From Rhytidiadelphus loreus (lineage: Eukaryota > Streptophyta > Bryopsida > Hypnales > Hylocomiaceae): a stretch of 64,000 nt of DNA. Position 1 is the stretch's first letter. Every line of letters begins with the position of its first letter. Below the pieces are notes generated by a model. That model saw only the letters and a program-made list of their open reading frames with translations, did not search any database and was not told the origin of the DNA. Of this stretch, positions 28,067 through 43,913 are shown piece by piece. The stretch spans positions 13,335,501-13,399,500 of the forward strand of contig OX344762.1 of the NCBI GenBank assembly GCA_947034895.1. Direction: 5' to 3'. Both the position numbers and the translations under genes were made by a program.

Positions 28067-30417
28067 AATTACAATTTAAATAAATACCAAAATATCATAT
28101 TCATAGATAGTTGCAAAATGAAGTTTGAAAAAAAAGATTCTGGTTAAAAATATTTAAATCTCAATTTTTGGAAATACATTAATTTTAATGCTCTACTAAT
28201 TACCCATATTTCATTATTTTTCAAATATTTTTTTCCAAAAGCTTGGAGTAATGAAAATAGTCTTCCAAAATTCAATAAAATTTGCAAATATTTCATGATT
28301 TCACACTAACCTTGAATTGTTGTCCTTCTACTGTCATTAGAAGTATGTTTGTTATTATTCAAGTTAGGCAATTGCAAGTAATTTTATAATACTTGTTGCA
28401 TTCACGTTTCTATTTTTGGCATTCAATAATGCAAAATACTCCTTTGCTTAAATAATATGGAGTATTGGACAATAGGCCAAAAAGTCTCCACTATCCTTTT
28501 TAAGCTAAATTCACTACTACATTGACACCTGGGTCAAACCACACTCAAAGGTACCATTGGGATTATTTTGCTAGGATTGGTCTAAAGTCCTTTTCTAAAA
28601 TTTGAAATTTAAAAGCGATAGATTACTTTGATGTTGTCATTTAAATTTTTTTTTATAGATGATAGTATTGCAATGGGTTTCATTGATAAGTTGGAGAAAA
28701 AATTTCATGGATAAAATCCTTAAAAGGACATAAATCACTAATTTTTAAGCTAAATTTAGTGTCTTTTTTACAATATAGCACTTTAAGAAGACATTTTTAT
28801 TTAGTTTTTCTATACTTCTCAAAGATAAAACTATCAAAAAGGATTTTACGTGATTAAATCTTAAACACTAAAATAGTGAATTTTCTAAATTAATTAAATG
28901 ATTATTAATAAACTATTGATTTGTTCTATAAAAAAATTTAAACATTGGATTCCAAATATAGCTTATATAGTGCCCTTGATGTGAATAATATATATTGTTT
29001 ACTTTGATACAATCATCATTTAGATTAATTTATATATTGAAAAGGAGATTTATGTGCTTTTACTTCTGAATATTATAGAAAATAAAAAAAAATATTGAAA
29101 TTGTATCAAAGAAGTCATTTTCTACTTTATCATACAATTATATATACACATAATTCTTGTGGATTCAATCACATTATTATTCTTTAGAAATTAGACTCCT
29201 TTTTGTCTATTGAACAACATGACAAGTTGACACTTGAACTTATGTAAAGAATTTTTGTTTTTTGATGAATAAAAAAACGTGAATCTTAACATGGCTTGAA
29301 GTACTTGTCAAAAAGACTAGACTACCTATATTAATAGAATAGCTTTGCAAAACAATAGCAAAAAAGAAGTTGTATTGCAGATTTCATTGGGTTTGACCCC
29401 TTTTGCGGTCCATTTGAGTGTGATTTGATCCACCTATACATTTTCAAATCAACAAAATTGATAGATAAAGGTTGTTTTTCATCACTAAATCATTGCCTAG
29501 TATGTCATCATGAATTATGCCATCTATCAATCTAAAGAGTTTTACACTATGTTGGAGTATCATTGTAAAATAGGAACTTGGGAAGTTTATTTTTTGAAAA
29601 AAATTGCATCTTTTGACATTTTCATTCTTGCAATTAGAAGAAAACTATTCAAATTAGGAAAAAAAATTCTAATATTAAAAGTTCTAATTTTCTTTTAGTT
29701 GTTATTAGAGATCTTTAACTACAACTGTAGCTCGGAGAAAAAAGAAACTCGTTGATTTATAGAAACTTAATGTGTCTATAAGTTAGGATATTAGGTATTA
29801 TTAAAGTCAACTCCTAATTCCATAGAAAAGATGTTGAAAAGTACTACATACTCTAAACCTACAAATGTAATATAATGGCATGTATTTGAAATTTGACTTT
29901 TCATAACAAATCATTTTCTAAAGTACCAAAAAATTATGGTAGGGTTATATATGCCATGTCCCTCAACTACCCTTTTTGGTATAATATTGAGGCCCAAATG
30001 AGTACTACTCTAAAAATATTGCAATTTGATAGCCTACTAAACTTGCAAAGCCTGACAAAAATAATACAAGTGTTTTTTAGAATAGCACAAATCATTTTGG
30101 TTAAAGTATCATTACTTTGTTCATTTTTTGCCAAAAAGTAGGCATTCACATTCCACAACTAAGATTTGATTTCAGTGGTACTTGAACACATAGTTCCTTA
30201 AGCCCTAAATTATGAACACCCAAAGCATCACTTTTTCTAATGTGCACCATTAGATTGGCCAAATTTTTATATTTTCTTTTTGGAAAATGAAAGGAAGTTT
30301 AAATTCACCAAAGAACTCAACATGTGGATATTGTATGCAAAAGTTATGAAGAGTTTAAGCTTTTATGGTAGATGTTCTAAAATTGTTTCTTCAACAATAG
30401 TTATATATTGATTTTCA

Positions 30418-31018
30418 AGACATATACAAAGTGAGGATTTGTTGAAGTAGTGCTTTTAGATACAATGCAATTTGGGGTATACATACCTTAATAGAAGTCC
30501 AATTGTTCCCCCCTTGCCCCAAGGAAGTGAGATTGAAGAAGTTGAAGTGTAATAATGCTATAATTCCTTCATACACAATCTTTCCGCCCATAGAATCTCA
30601 AGTTTTTTCTTAGCATTGAAACAATCTCAAATTGTCTAGCTTAATTAGCATTGATAAATTATGATTTTATTTGATTGATTGCATTCCATCAGTGTTACAA
30701 TTTATGTGGATACATTTGATACCAAAAGCTAAAATAAAATGTATAAATATACATTAAATTGATGCAACCATACATTCTCTCCCTTAATCTCTCCACTATT
30801 GTAATCAAATATCCAAAACATGCACAATTAGCTAGAATTAATGAATCACTCATTTGCCATTGGATTCATCAATACAACTTTGTATACATGCATTCCATCA
30901 ATCTAGGGTTTGCAATCTCCTTTGCAACAATTGCAACAACTAGTTGCATCATCAAGTATGCTAGTGCAAGTGAAAGATGTTAATGCTACTAATTTTAATG
31001 GATTGGAGCAAGTGTTGT
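30418..31018 (+). repeat. Dispersed repeat R1 (right arm)
   Basis: Mirror of 19,400-20,000, in the same orientation as the copies at 50,560-50,930 and 56,830-57,230. Confidence 0.6.
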
Positions 31019-33977
31019 GTTGAAAACTTTGAAAAGTCAATAATGTTTTACAAATTGTATTAATTATTAGTGTACACAAATATGTGAGATTCAAGCTCAG
31101 TCCAAGTTGGCTAATTTTAAAAACCACAAGAGTACTACTTGCTTTTAGTGATCAAATTCAATGCTCGATTCAATGGAAGCAAGTCTAGGTAGTCGAGTAG
31201 GTAGTGCAACTTGCTGCAAAGATGGACTTCAATACATTGCTAGACATGTTGTGAATTAATTTGGAAGACTAATGTATACCTTTTCTTGCACTATTACCCA
31301 GGCTAATACTATATTTACAAATTTGTTGCACTGAGAACTAGAGAAGAAGGGTGTCTAATTGAACCCTTGGCATCTAAATTTATTGGTACTTGGCACAACT
31401 TATTATATAGGCTTTGAGACTCCGAAGAATTTTTTGGATGATATGACATCGGATTCAATTGCAACAAAACCTTTCGAGACTTTCATTCTATTTTGGATAA
31501 ATTAATGTATGCATATTTGTGTGACTTAATGAATTCTCATGATCCACATTTGGTTTGTTTCATCCATGTCTATAGATGTTTAAAGCTTCATGATGCCATG
31601 AATGATCATCTTTTGCATTGCCCCAAAGAAAACTTGTTACTAATTATTTGTCATATTTTCCATTGAATGTGTTTCAACCCGTTGGAGGGTCGTTTTAGGT
31701 TGGTTCCTGTTGTTGGAACCAACCATTGCTCTTGAAATTTTTAAAAGTAAAATAATAAATAATTCTTTTTAGAATATATATATAAAATAAAATTTTAATT
31801 AATTTAAAAATATATATATTTTATTATTATTTATTGACGTGGTAGTTTCTTAGCCATGTTAGCAAGGTACGTGGTTGCGTTCCCACAATCTGGGAATTGC
31901 AAGGAACTTGCAGCTAGCCCTCCAAAGAAGCAAAATCCCTTCTAAATGCATTTCAATTTTCATAACTCAAGTGATTTTATACAAAGATTTTTGCTAGTTA
32001 AATGTCAAGAAGCTTCAAAATGAAAGGTTTAGAATTAATTCATGTCATAAATAATCTTGTACAAATGATTCTATAAAAAATATTATTCTTGAAAAGATTG
32101 AACCAATTCTTTTACTTATTGGAAAATTCTTGAACTTATTTTGAATAAATTAATGTTGAAAAATATTATTAGCAATTTTCTTCTCAAATGATGTTGAAAT
32201 GTTTTCAATGAACTTTTCATTTTTGTAATTGTTGAAATATCCTTGAGCATTTGTGTCTTCTCTCATATAGTTCAATAATTCTTAGGTGCAATTTTATACA
32301 TGAATGTGAATTTTTTGAATTTTTTTGAAGTATGTTTAGGATAGTGTTGAAAAGTTTAATTTAGAAGGAACTTCATTGACTATCCCTGAAAAAATGTAGA
32401 CTAAAAAGAAATCATGTTGTTGATCTATACAACGAAAAATTTTGATTTAAGAAAAACCCATTACCAAAATCAAAATGATTCCCTACCATTGATCAACATA
32501 GAAAAAAATTTGAACTCTCCAGACTGTCAATCTTACAAAAATCCGTCTTCGTTGATCAACATTGCACTGAGAGAATATCTGGGTTGTTGATTGAGAGGGT
32601 AGGGTTCACGGCTTGTCTCTCTCACTAGCAAGTACAACCTTCCTACTACATGCAACTTCGTTGTTGAACCGTAATAGAAGTTCAATTCTCCTACATTAGA
32701 AAAAATTTCAGGCCTCCAAAGGGCTGCTCTACAGCCCTCCGAGGTAACCTATAATTTACTATTTATTTGCTCAAAAATTCATTTCCCCCCTATTTCCGCC
32801 TAGCTGTACCTACAGTGACGTACAGTGGCGCAGGAACCAAAATTTACGAATAAATTTTTTTTTTTTTAATTTTAAAAAATTCGCTTTTTTTGGTACATCG
32901 TAAACTAGTCAAGCACTAATCTACTTCTTCCCAGTTGAAAATTCGTGTAATTGGAGCAAGTCTAATTTCCAGCACATTGTCATACAAAGGTTTGTAAACT
33001 ATAGTTCCTATTCATTGTCCATGTATGAATAGATATAATAGACAAGAATAGACAAGAATAGAGAAGATTTAATAGATAGAGGTAGAATCAACAAAATAGA
33101 ATAAATCCATGTAATAGAGTTTTGGCATAATCATTGGACATGGAGAACTTCTAAAATATAAAGCAACATCAAAGTATGAGAGAATTGCGGATTATTACAA
33201 TTATCTTGAGTCCAAAATTTCTCCAAGAGGTTTGGGGCCTCACCTGTGCCCATCCCCAAAACCAACACACAAAAATGCAAGGTTAGCAAGGATACAATAG
33301 GTGTCTTAAGCCCACAAATGCGTATTATAGCTTTTGCTTGGAAAAAACATAAACAACATGTATGCAATAATCTCAATCAATCAAAAAACCTATGAAGTAG
33401 TGGTTTGGGAAGAAGCCATGATTTTTGTGTAGCAATTAGGTGAAAATCCATACCAGGTAGTAGTAAACAAAAAGCTCTGAAATGCACTCTTCAGAGTTCT
33501 ACAACTAGTATGATCTAGTGTTGCATCCAGGCATCCAGGCCGAAATTGCGTCAAGCCACAGTAAGGTAGTCAAGTCTAGTACTGGTTTGTAATGCAGGTA
33601 TAGTTGAAATAACGACTAAGGTAGTGTGCTCATAAACCGTCAGTTTACCAGCTGTTGGGTCATTTTGATGGTTTTCAGATGCCTAAAAATATTTTCACTT
33701 ATTTTTCACTTGAAGAGAAGTTGATGCGGATGCAACCCAAGTGGTTTCATATTTTTCTAAGCATTTATGAATTACTTATGAATTTCCAAACAATTCTGCC
33801 ATAGGCACCTATTTGTGATCCTAGGCCTTGCAAAACCCACACATGCGCGGTCTGAAAAAAGATATGGTGTGACCAAAAACAAGCAATGAAGCATTGAACA
33901 AGTAATACTTAAGGTTCTTAAATGTGACCTTTACTAAACTGAAGCCAGGAAACCAATATTGTCTTCACATACTTTCA

Positions 33978-34458
33978 AGTCCAATTCAAAGTGCTCTAAC
34001 TTTTGCATCTAATTTCCAAATTCAATAAAAGTTGTTGTAAAATTTGCGCTCTCTCTTCTAGTTTGTGAGATAAAATTTTCAGATCAATCCGAGTTATATT
34101 GATTTTTTGGGAGCCAATCGAAGTTCACAAGTTCAATTTAAGTTCACCAAACTGCATTTGCTGGCTGCAGCTTCGGGGGCTTCTATTTCCTTCATTCTAA
34201 GTTTGTTTTCAGTAAAATTTGTTGGGTTATGTTCCCCTTGAGGTCTAGTTATTGTGGTAAAATTTTCATGTCAATTCAAGTTGTTTTGAATGTTTGGGAG
34301 CAATTCGAAGTTCTAAATCCCGACATTCTTCGATCACAGTGAACTTCGGCGGCTTATAACTTCTTCATACAAGGTCCGTTTTCAATATTTTTTGTTGGAA
34401 AAGTTGAGCCTAATAGTCTAGTTTGTGTGGCTAAAATTTCATATCAATCCAAGAATTA
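33978..34458. repeat. Degenerate three-unit tandem repeat (right arm)
   Basis: Mirror of 15,960-16,440. Confidence 0.6.
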
Positions 34459-35030
34459 ATGAGTGACTGAGAATCATTTTAGTGAAAGGATGTTCAGCCA
34501 TAAATTTGTTTCTTGCAAAAATGAAGCGAACACATGTCTTGTATCCACTCTCAGTTCAAAATCGACCCACCCAGGCTCTTATTACACCATATGTAAAGTA
34601 TAAACCAACATCTAACAAACCTTATTAAGCTCTCACATTATCAAAAACCCATTTCAAAACTGCTTAGTGTCCATTTCAGAGCCTCCTATAGGGACGGTTC
34701 CAAGAAGTGGGTCGCAATTCAAGTCACCTACCTTAGTTATTGTAAATGCCACAATATTCAATCTCATAACTCTTGATAATGTGCTTAGATACCACCAAGC
34801 ATCACATACAGATATTCAAGATCTGAAAAATAAATGCGTTTAGCTGTGTTGGTTAATTGCTACCAAAACAGCTCATAAATCTTCAAGCAAGCGGCAGAGT
34901 GGGTTTAATTTCCAATTAGTAAGCCATGTTACTAATATGCTTAGTAAGTGGCTAGATGCATTTAGTTATCATTTCAAGTTTATTAGTACAATCAGCCCTA
35001 TGAGGATTTCAATGGACCAACAAACTAGTA

Positions 35031-35054
35031 AGGTAAAACAGCCCATTGTGGTCA
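35031..35054 (+). repeat. Terminal inverted repeat of the pogo-like element (right arm, inner)
   Basis: Mirror of 15,364-15,387; preceded by CTAG-TA and beginning AGGTAAAACAGCCC. Confidence 0.8.
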
Positions 35055-35582
35055 GAATTGTTGATCTACCATGTCAAAAGGGTTTGTAAATTCTACCAAT
35101 ATTTTTCTAAGATAGTTGAACTTAGAAATAAGAGATAGCAAGTGAAATTGAGAAGTTTGCACCTGCCAAAAATTTGATATAAATTTTGCAAGCAGTCAGC
35201 CGTCATCCATCAAAGACAGTCAGTAGGTGGGGTCAAAAGCGTCAGACACATGCTTACTACAGTCAGTGGACCTTCCTAGTACCACTGAAATTGGTATCCA
35301 ATGAGAAATAAGACAATGCCCAATGCCCCCCAATTTAGGCGGTTCTAAGTTTGAATTGGGGCCCATAATGGACAACAAATAATCCTATTTCACCCACCTG
35401 ACCTACATATCCTGGCCCTAATGACTTCTAAATAAATCATAACTATTCCTAATACCGTTTTAAGAGATTTGATGTTAAAATCTGACAACTTAACGGCTCT
35501 CGCACCACATGACAACCTGGGACCGCGTGGGAAGCTTGACGCCTTTGGTGTTGCACTTCGTTGAAGGGATCCAGATCTGGAC

Positions 35583-35672
35583 TTAGGGTTTACTGTTCTC
35601 TTCTGCTCACCGCTAGGGTGAGATTGCACTAACGCGTAATCGAGAGAGGGAAGTGAAGAGAGGTTTAGGGTT
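35583..35672 (+). promoter_or_regulatory. Telo-box pair in the captured leader (right arm)
   Basis: Mirror of 14,746-14,835: TTAGGGTTT at 35,583-35,591 and GGTTTAGGGTT at 35,662-35,672. It lies about 530-640 bp inside the inner TIR. Confidence 0.5.
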
Positions 35673-35888
35673 GACCTCTATCAGGACGTGTTTTATCAGC
35701 CTTTGGTGATTTTGTGAGAGCTAGTGAGGTTCGAAAAGGAAATAGTACTTGAGTTCTCTTACGTTTTGCATTCACAAATTCAACCGGCTATAGTACTAGA
35801 AAACTCTTGAGAATTATTTACTTAGCTCGTCCGTTTCTATAGTACTGGGATTCTTCGTAGTCTACATCTCATTACATCACGAATGCAG

Positions 35889-36540
35889 GTTTCATTGTTT
35901 GGGGAGTACCCGGCCCTGTGGAGCTGTTCTCAAGACGACTTGCTGGAGGCACTTTCAACGCGCAGATTACTTGAGCTAGAAAGGGTAAGGAATATTGTGG
36001 TATTGAGTGTTAACTGTGTCTTTTTCTAAGCAGAAGCATATCACACGTCTTGATATACTGTTTATGGCGGCTGTTATATTGAATATTTACTGAAAGAGGT
36101 CTTCTTTATTATCATCTGGTGAAAGACTAACGATTTATCTTCTGATGAAACCCTGCAATTATCGTAGGGAGAGTGCAAGCTATGGCGCAGGAGAAAGCCG
36201 TTGATGTTGCACGGTCTGGTCGCTACTATGTGGCTAAAACCGTCACTGCAAGGTAAGTGGCAATTAATTTGTGAATCGATGTTTCAGCCCACTTGATCCT
36301 CTCCTAATAACATCAGTATACATGTATTTTTAAGTTTACAGACTGTCAATTCATATGTGTGGTCCTGGAATCTAATTTAATTTGTTTATGCCATTTCATT
36401 AGGTCTGGCGCAGATGCAGGTCAAGTTGCTCACAATGCTTACTACTGCTGGCCATATTTTGGAGACGTTGTGCAGCATGTCCCAGCTTCCCTCCTCTGTT
36501 CAGTTCATCCCTTTTGGCCCACGAATGTGGAGGGAAATCT
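35889..36540 (+). pseudogene. Unidentified captured exons (right arm)
   Basis: Block 35,889-35,984 follows GCAG and precedes GTAAGG. It is open over 32 codons (VSLFGEYPALWSCSQDDLLE...). Block 36,168-36,252 lies between GTAG and GTAAGT; its most protein-like frame reads RVQAMAQEKAVDVARSGRYY. A third block from about 36,412 reads MQVKLLTMLTTAGHILETLC. Phases do not join cleanly in my reading. They could be 5' exons of the same captured transcript as MOR1 or pieces of a different gene; I cannot name them. Confidence 0.4.
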
Positions 36541-36743
36541 GATCCTTAGATGTTATGTTGATGATAGGGAATCAATTCATCCTTGAGTGCAATTTGATGA
36601 TAGTGCTACTTACTCTTCGAATTTGTCTTGTGTGTTGTTACTGTTCGTCCTCAGATTCAACCCAAATCTTTAGAGAATCGTCAGTCTTTCATAAGCGTTT
36701 CATCTCTTGATCGTCAATTTACCGCAATATTTTGAATGGCGCA

Positions 36744-37482
36744 GGTCCTCTGTTCAAGAAAGCAGTGGCTGATTCAAATGCACCTTGTCAAGAGAAGGCT
36801 TTAGATGCACTCATAGCATACTTACGTGTAGCTGATACGGAAGCCAACATGTACATGTTTCTATTCTTTTTGTAGTTTGTTCAGTAGAATATGGATGACT
36901 AGAACACGGTCCATTTTTGTGATAATATGATACCAAAGTCGTGTAGCTTGTTCAATAGATATTTAGCTCTTAAGTAGCCTAGAGGAGTTTCTCTGGGGGA
37001 CGGGTAGAATATTATGACTGGCCTATTCAATTTTGTATTTTTGGTAAGTTTCATGGTGGTTAAATTCTTTTCCTTGCCTGCTGCAGGCTGCCATTCTTTT
37101 ACCAGCAACCAAGCAGTCATCTAATATTGTGGTTCTTGCAGATATGTGAAAAAAATACATGATAGGTTGGTATGACAGGTCGGCCAATAAACCTCAGAAA
37201 GTCCCAGGTCGTGTTTCTTCTCTGGGTTGAGCTCGGCCAATAAACCTCAGAAAGTCTCAGGCCGTGTTTCTTCTCTGGGTTGAGAATGGGATCCTACTGG
37301 TTTTACATATTTCTAATGCCTTCAAGTTTCAGCAAGCCTGCAAATTGAAACATGTTTTATGTACTTTGCAAGGAAAACCAAGTCTCTATCATTGGAGTGA
37401 AGTATTTGGCATTTCCATCGTGATACAGGACGCAATGGAGAAGGATGTGAAAGCAAAGCTCTCTCATTTGTTACTCTTATTT
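36744..37482 (+). pseudogene. MOR1/XMAP215 TOG1 fragment (right arm)
   Basis: First block 36,744-36,850, preceded by GCGCAG and followed by GT, encodes GPLFKKAVADSNAPCQEKAL and DALIAYLRVADTEA, a near match to the first TOG domain of plant MOR1. Second block 37,179-37,482 begins GRPINLRKSQVVFLLWVEL, corresponding to the family's TGR..KAQAAF-LWVEL helix, and ends near QDAMEKDVKAKL. In the second block a 53-bp unit is duplicated in tandem; 53 is not a multiple of three, so the frame breaks. The start codon, earlier exons and most TOG repeats are absent. Confidence 0.82.
37180..37285. repeat. 53-bp tandem duplication in the MOR1-like exon (right arm)
   Basis: Units start at 37,180 and 37,233 with TCGGCCAATAAACCTCAG and differ at CCCAGGTC versus CTCAGGCC. 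The duplication shifts the reading frame of the TOG1 exon. Confidence 0.85.
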
Positions 37483-37583
37483 GTAAGCACATATTCGAAA
37501 CATTGAGCTCTTCATCATTTAGTAGAATTAAGACTCTGTTATGCATTAACTTATTTTCTTAGTACATCAGTGGGTATGAATAG

Positions 37584-40946
<3,363 letters not shown>

Positions 40947-41432
40947 ATAGACAGATCAATCAACAAGTGTACATACTGATGATAGGTCTAGAGTTTTGAG
41001 ATCCAGGGCTTTAAATGACACTGAATGATGAAACTTTTCTGTTTATTCTATTGGGACCTACTTTTAGTAATAAACTAATAATGTTTGTGGTCTTGTGTAG
41101 GCGCTTAATTACCCACCCTTGGTAATTAATCGGACACAACCAGGTTCTAGGGGTTAACTAAATTCTAACCTAACAGGTGACTAAGCGTCGGTCCATTGTG
41201 CCTTCCAAGCAATGGATCTTCTTTACTAAGTTCCTAGTTTCCGCAGGTGACAATGGAGTTGCCCCCAATTGGCGAGGGAATAGTTCGGGCTAACCGTCCC
41301 CTAACGGCAGCCTATGCGAACTACCACCGAATCTATCCTAATCTATGGGAATCTGAGGCTAATTGACCTTTCCTAAGACTGTGGAGGGATTACCTAAGTC
41401 CCTTCCATGGTTTCCTGAGTTGATTGGGTTTT

Positions 41433-41838
41433 TTCCTAATCTAAGTTATCTTTTTCCCTAATTTAATTTATCCTTTTTTCCTAATTTAATTTCTTAATTT
41501 AATTTATCTTTTTTCCTAATTTAATCTTCTAATTTAATTTATCTTTTCTCTAATTTAATCTTCTAATTTAATTTATCTAATTTATCTTCCTAATTTATCT
41601 CCTAATTTAATTTATCTTCTTTCCTAATTTAATCTTCTAATTTAATTTATCTTTTCTCTAATTTAATCTTCTAATTTAATTTATCTTTTTTCCTAATTTA
41701 ATCTTCTAATTTAATTTATCTTTTCTCTAATTTAATCTTCTAATTTAATTTATCTAATTTATCTCCTAATTTAATCTTCTAATTTAATTTATCTTTTATC
41801 TAATTTATCTCCTAATTTAATCTTCTAATTTAATTTTT
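41433..41838. repeat. AT-rich minisatellite, right arm
   Basis: Mirror of 8,580-8,985, read as TAATTTAATCTTCTAATTTA units. I saw no length difference from the left array. Confidence 0.9.
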
Positions 41839-42857
41839 GTATTACCTAAGGCAATGTCCGATTTGCTAATTTAATCCTAACTCCTGATTGGATTATTTTG
41901 TCCTGATCTAATGTTCACTTCTTGGTTGAGTTCTAACCTTCACGGTTACTAATTCCTAGTCCTATCCTACCTTCGTCTAATTTGGTTGCTCTTATGGTCA
42001 ACTTCTATGTATGAGATGGGTTTGGATACTTCTAGTCCTATCGATAACTTCTATGTCTAAACTTAAGGCCCCCCCCCTAATTCCTATTTGCTAATCAAAA
42101 TTAATCAGTACCTAACAGAGTTTAGCGCAAATTAGAAGGGAAATAACACTGGGGATCAGTTTACTGACTCACCTGATCGTCGTGAGCATGTGCGGCATTT
42201 TCCTCCATACCTCCAGCCGCGTGCTCGTATTCCATAGTGGACACGTATTTTGAAGTGGTCAAATGCCTACGGCTTAGTTGTGGAAAATATTACACTCTAG
42301 TACCCTACGGCATTCTCTCCTCTCCTTATCTCCCCCTTGTCTTTTGCCTTGTTACTATTCCCACCAACTCCTTAATGGGGGTCTTACGCTATGACGCTAA
42401 CTCCTTGCAAACTCACCCCCCCTCTTACGTTGTCATCTTTGCGTCATTCTAATCTCCCTTCTAATGGCCGTGGAAAGCTTTGGGGATTCCCGTGCACTCT
42501 AATCGAAGTGACTATGGATCGTCTCTCTCCTTCTCACTCCTATTTCAACCTCTCTTCCTAATCTCGGTCCCACCATTCTTGTCTTGTCGTTTGGTGGTGA
42601 TGAGAGAGTGAGGGGTGCGTGTTTTGCAGGTGTGGCCGTGGAGATGTCGCCTCTATTCCTTCCTTCCCATTTTCCTCGTTGACCTTAAGGGCCTTAGCTT
42701 CCTTCTAAGTCTCTCATAATCCCAACTTTTAGTCATTTCCTCCCCCCCTAATTGCGGTTATGGGCTGGGTTTTGTTTTGGGCTACCCCTTTCCCCAAGCC
42801 TTGGACTCCCTGGACCCCCCCCCTCTCCCACAGCGACCTCCCCTCCCACAGCGACCC

Positions 42858-43121
42858 CCCAGTCCCGACGCCCCAGTCCTGACTCCCCAGTACCCGGCGC
42901 CCCAGTCCCGACTCCCCAGTACCCGGCGAACCCAGTCCCGACTCCCCAGTACCCGGCGACCCAGTACCGACGCCCCAGTCCCGACTCCCCAGTACCCGGC
43001 GACCCTGGCTGGCTGGTGTTACGGGGGCTGGCTGGTGTTTGAGGGTGCTGGCTGGTGTTAAGGGGGCTAGCTGGTGTTTGAGGGGGCTGGTTGGTGTTTA
43101 AGGCTGGCTGGTGTTTTAAGG
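42858..43121. repeat. GC-rich minisatellite, right arm
   Basis: Mirror of 7,311-7,575 with an additional 14-bp segment AGTCCCGACGCCCC starting at about 42,861. Open frames across it are repetitive Pro-rich translations and are not genes. Confidence 0.85.
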
Positions 43122-43906
43122 GCTGGCTGACTTTGTTTCTTGGGGGTGGTCTTCCCGAGGACTAGATTTTCTTTCCTAAAAAGAACGGGATTTTTGTTGT
43201 CAAAGCAAAGGGAAAAGACCTCCCTACTTCTAACTGGGCCCGGGGGCCTGTCAACCACTAAAAAAAAGGAAAATAAACACACTTGTCTTGGGGGCTAAAC
43301 TTTGGGCTTTCCCAGGAAGGTCTTGGGAACTAAACTTTGGAACTAAAATACGTAGGAGTTCAAAGCTTCACCGTAAGGTTGGTTTTGACACCAACTCTAA
43401 GACTTGCAATGTCCCTAAGTTCAAAGCTCTACCGTCTGGGCCTATTTTGACACACACTCTAAGACTGGGGTAAGTTGTAAGTTCAAAGCTTCGCCGCCTC
43501 ACGGGCGGTGGGGTCCACACACAAACAACACGGAAGGGGTGACTATGGTCAGGGTGTACACACGAGGCAACCGTACCCACAAAGTAAGCATAAACCAGAC
43601 AACACTTTACACACTAAAGGCCCCCCAAAGCGGCATCGCCAAGGTACGGTGGGGGGTAACTTTAGGATTAGTACAAGATGCACAAAAAGCAAATGAAACC
43701 CTCTTGACTCGCAACAAGTACAAGGTAAGATGGAAAGACCTCAAAGGACCTTCAAAGAGCTTGAAACAGAACAACAAGGGGAGCCAAAAGTGCTCCGAAA
43801 ACACCGTAGAGGTTTCTTGGCTTGAAACGCCAAAAATTCCAAGATAACTTGGACCCACGGACCCAAAACAAGTATTGGGGGTGTTTTGGGAGAGAGAAGG
43901 GCCCCC

Positions 43907-43913
43907 TTTTATA
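43907..43913 (-). promoter_or_regulatory. TATA box of the LTR-type insertion (right arm)
   Basis: Mirror of 6,519-6,525; reads TTTTATA on the plus strand. Confidence 0.55.

Larger units (their letters stand above)
22340..28077. other. Unique spacer of the palindrome
   Basis: This 5.7-kb stretch separates the two arms and is not itself inverted-repeated. From 22,340 to about 25,400 it is AT-rich, with no recognisable gene, RNA or mobile element; the open frames there are short and resemble nothing I know. The remainder holds an LpxK fragment (25,462-25,985), a DWNN-domain gene (26,394-26,792), two long A tracts and a decayed MITE (27,370-28,066). Confidence 0.9.
28366..35028. other. AT-rich non-coding arm region, right
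   Basis: Mirror of 15,390-22,052, with the same repeats in reverse orientation. No gene or RNA recognised. Confidence 0.7.

Noticed and set aside
37180..37285. In-frame duplication of a TOG helix making a new repeat protein
   Set aside because: The period is 53 bp, so the second unit is out of frame and quickly meets a stop.
42752..43061. Proline-rich protein genes across the GC minisatellite
   Set aside because: Several overlapping frames on both strands simply translate the repeat, with no start context or conserved domain.
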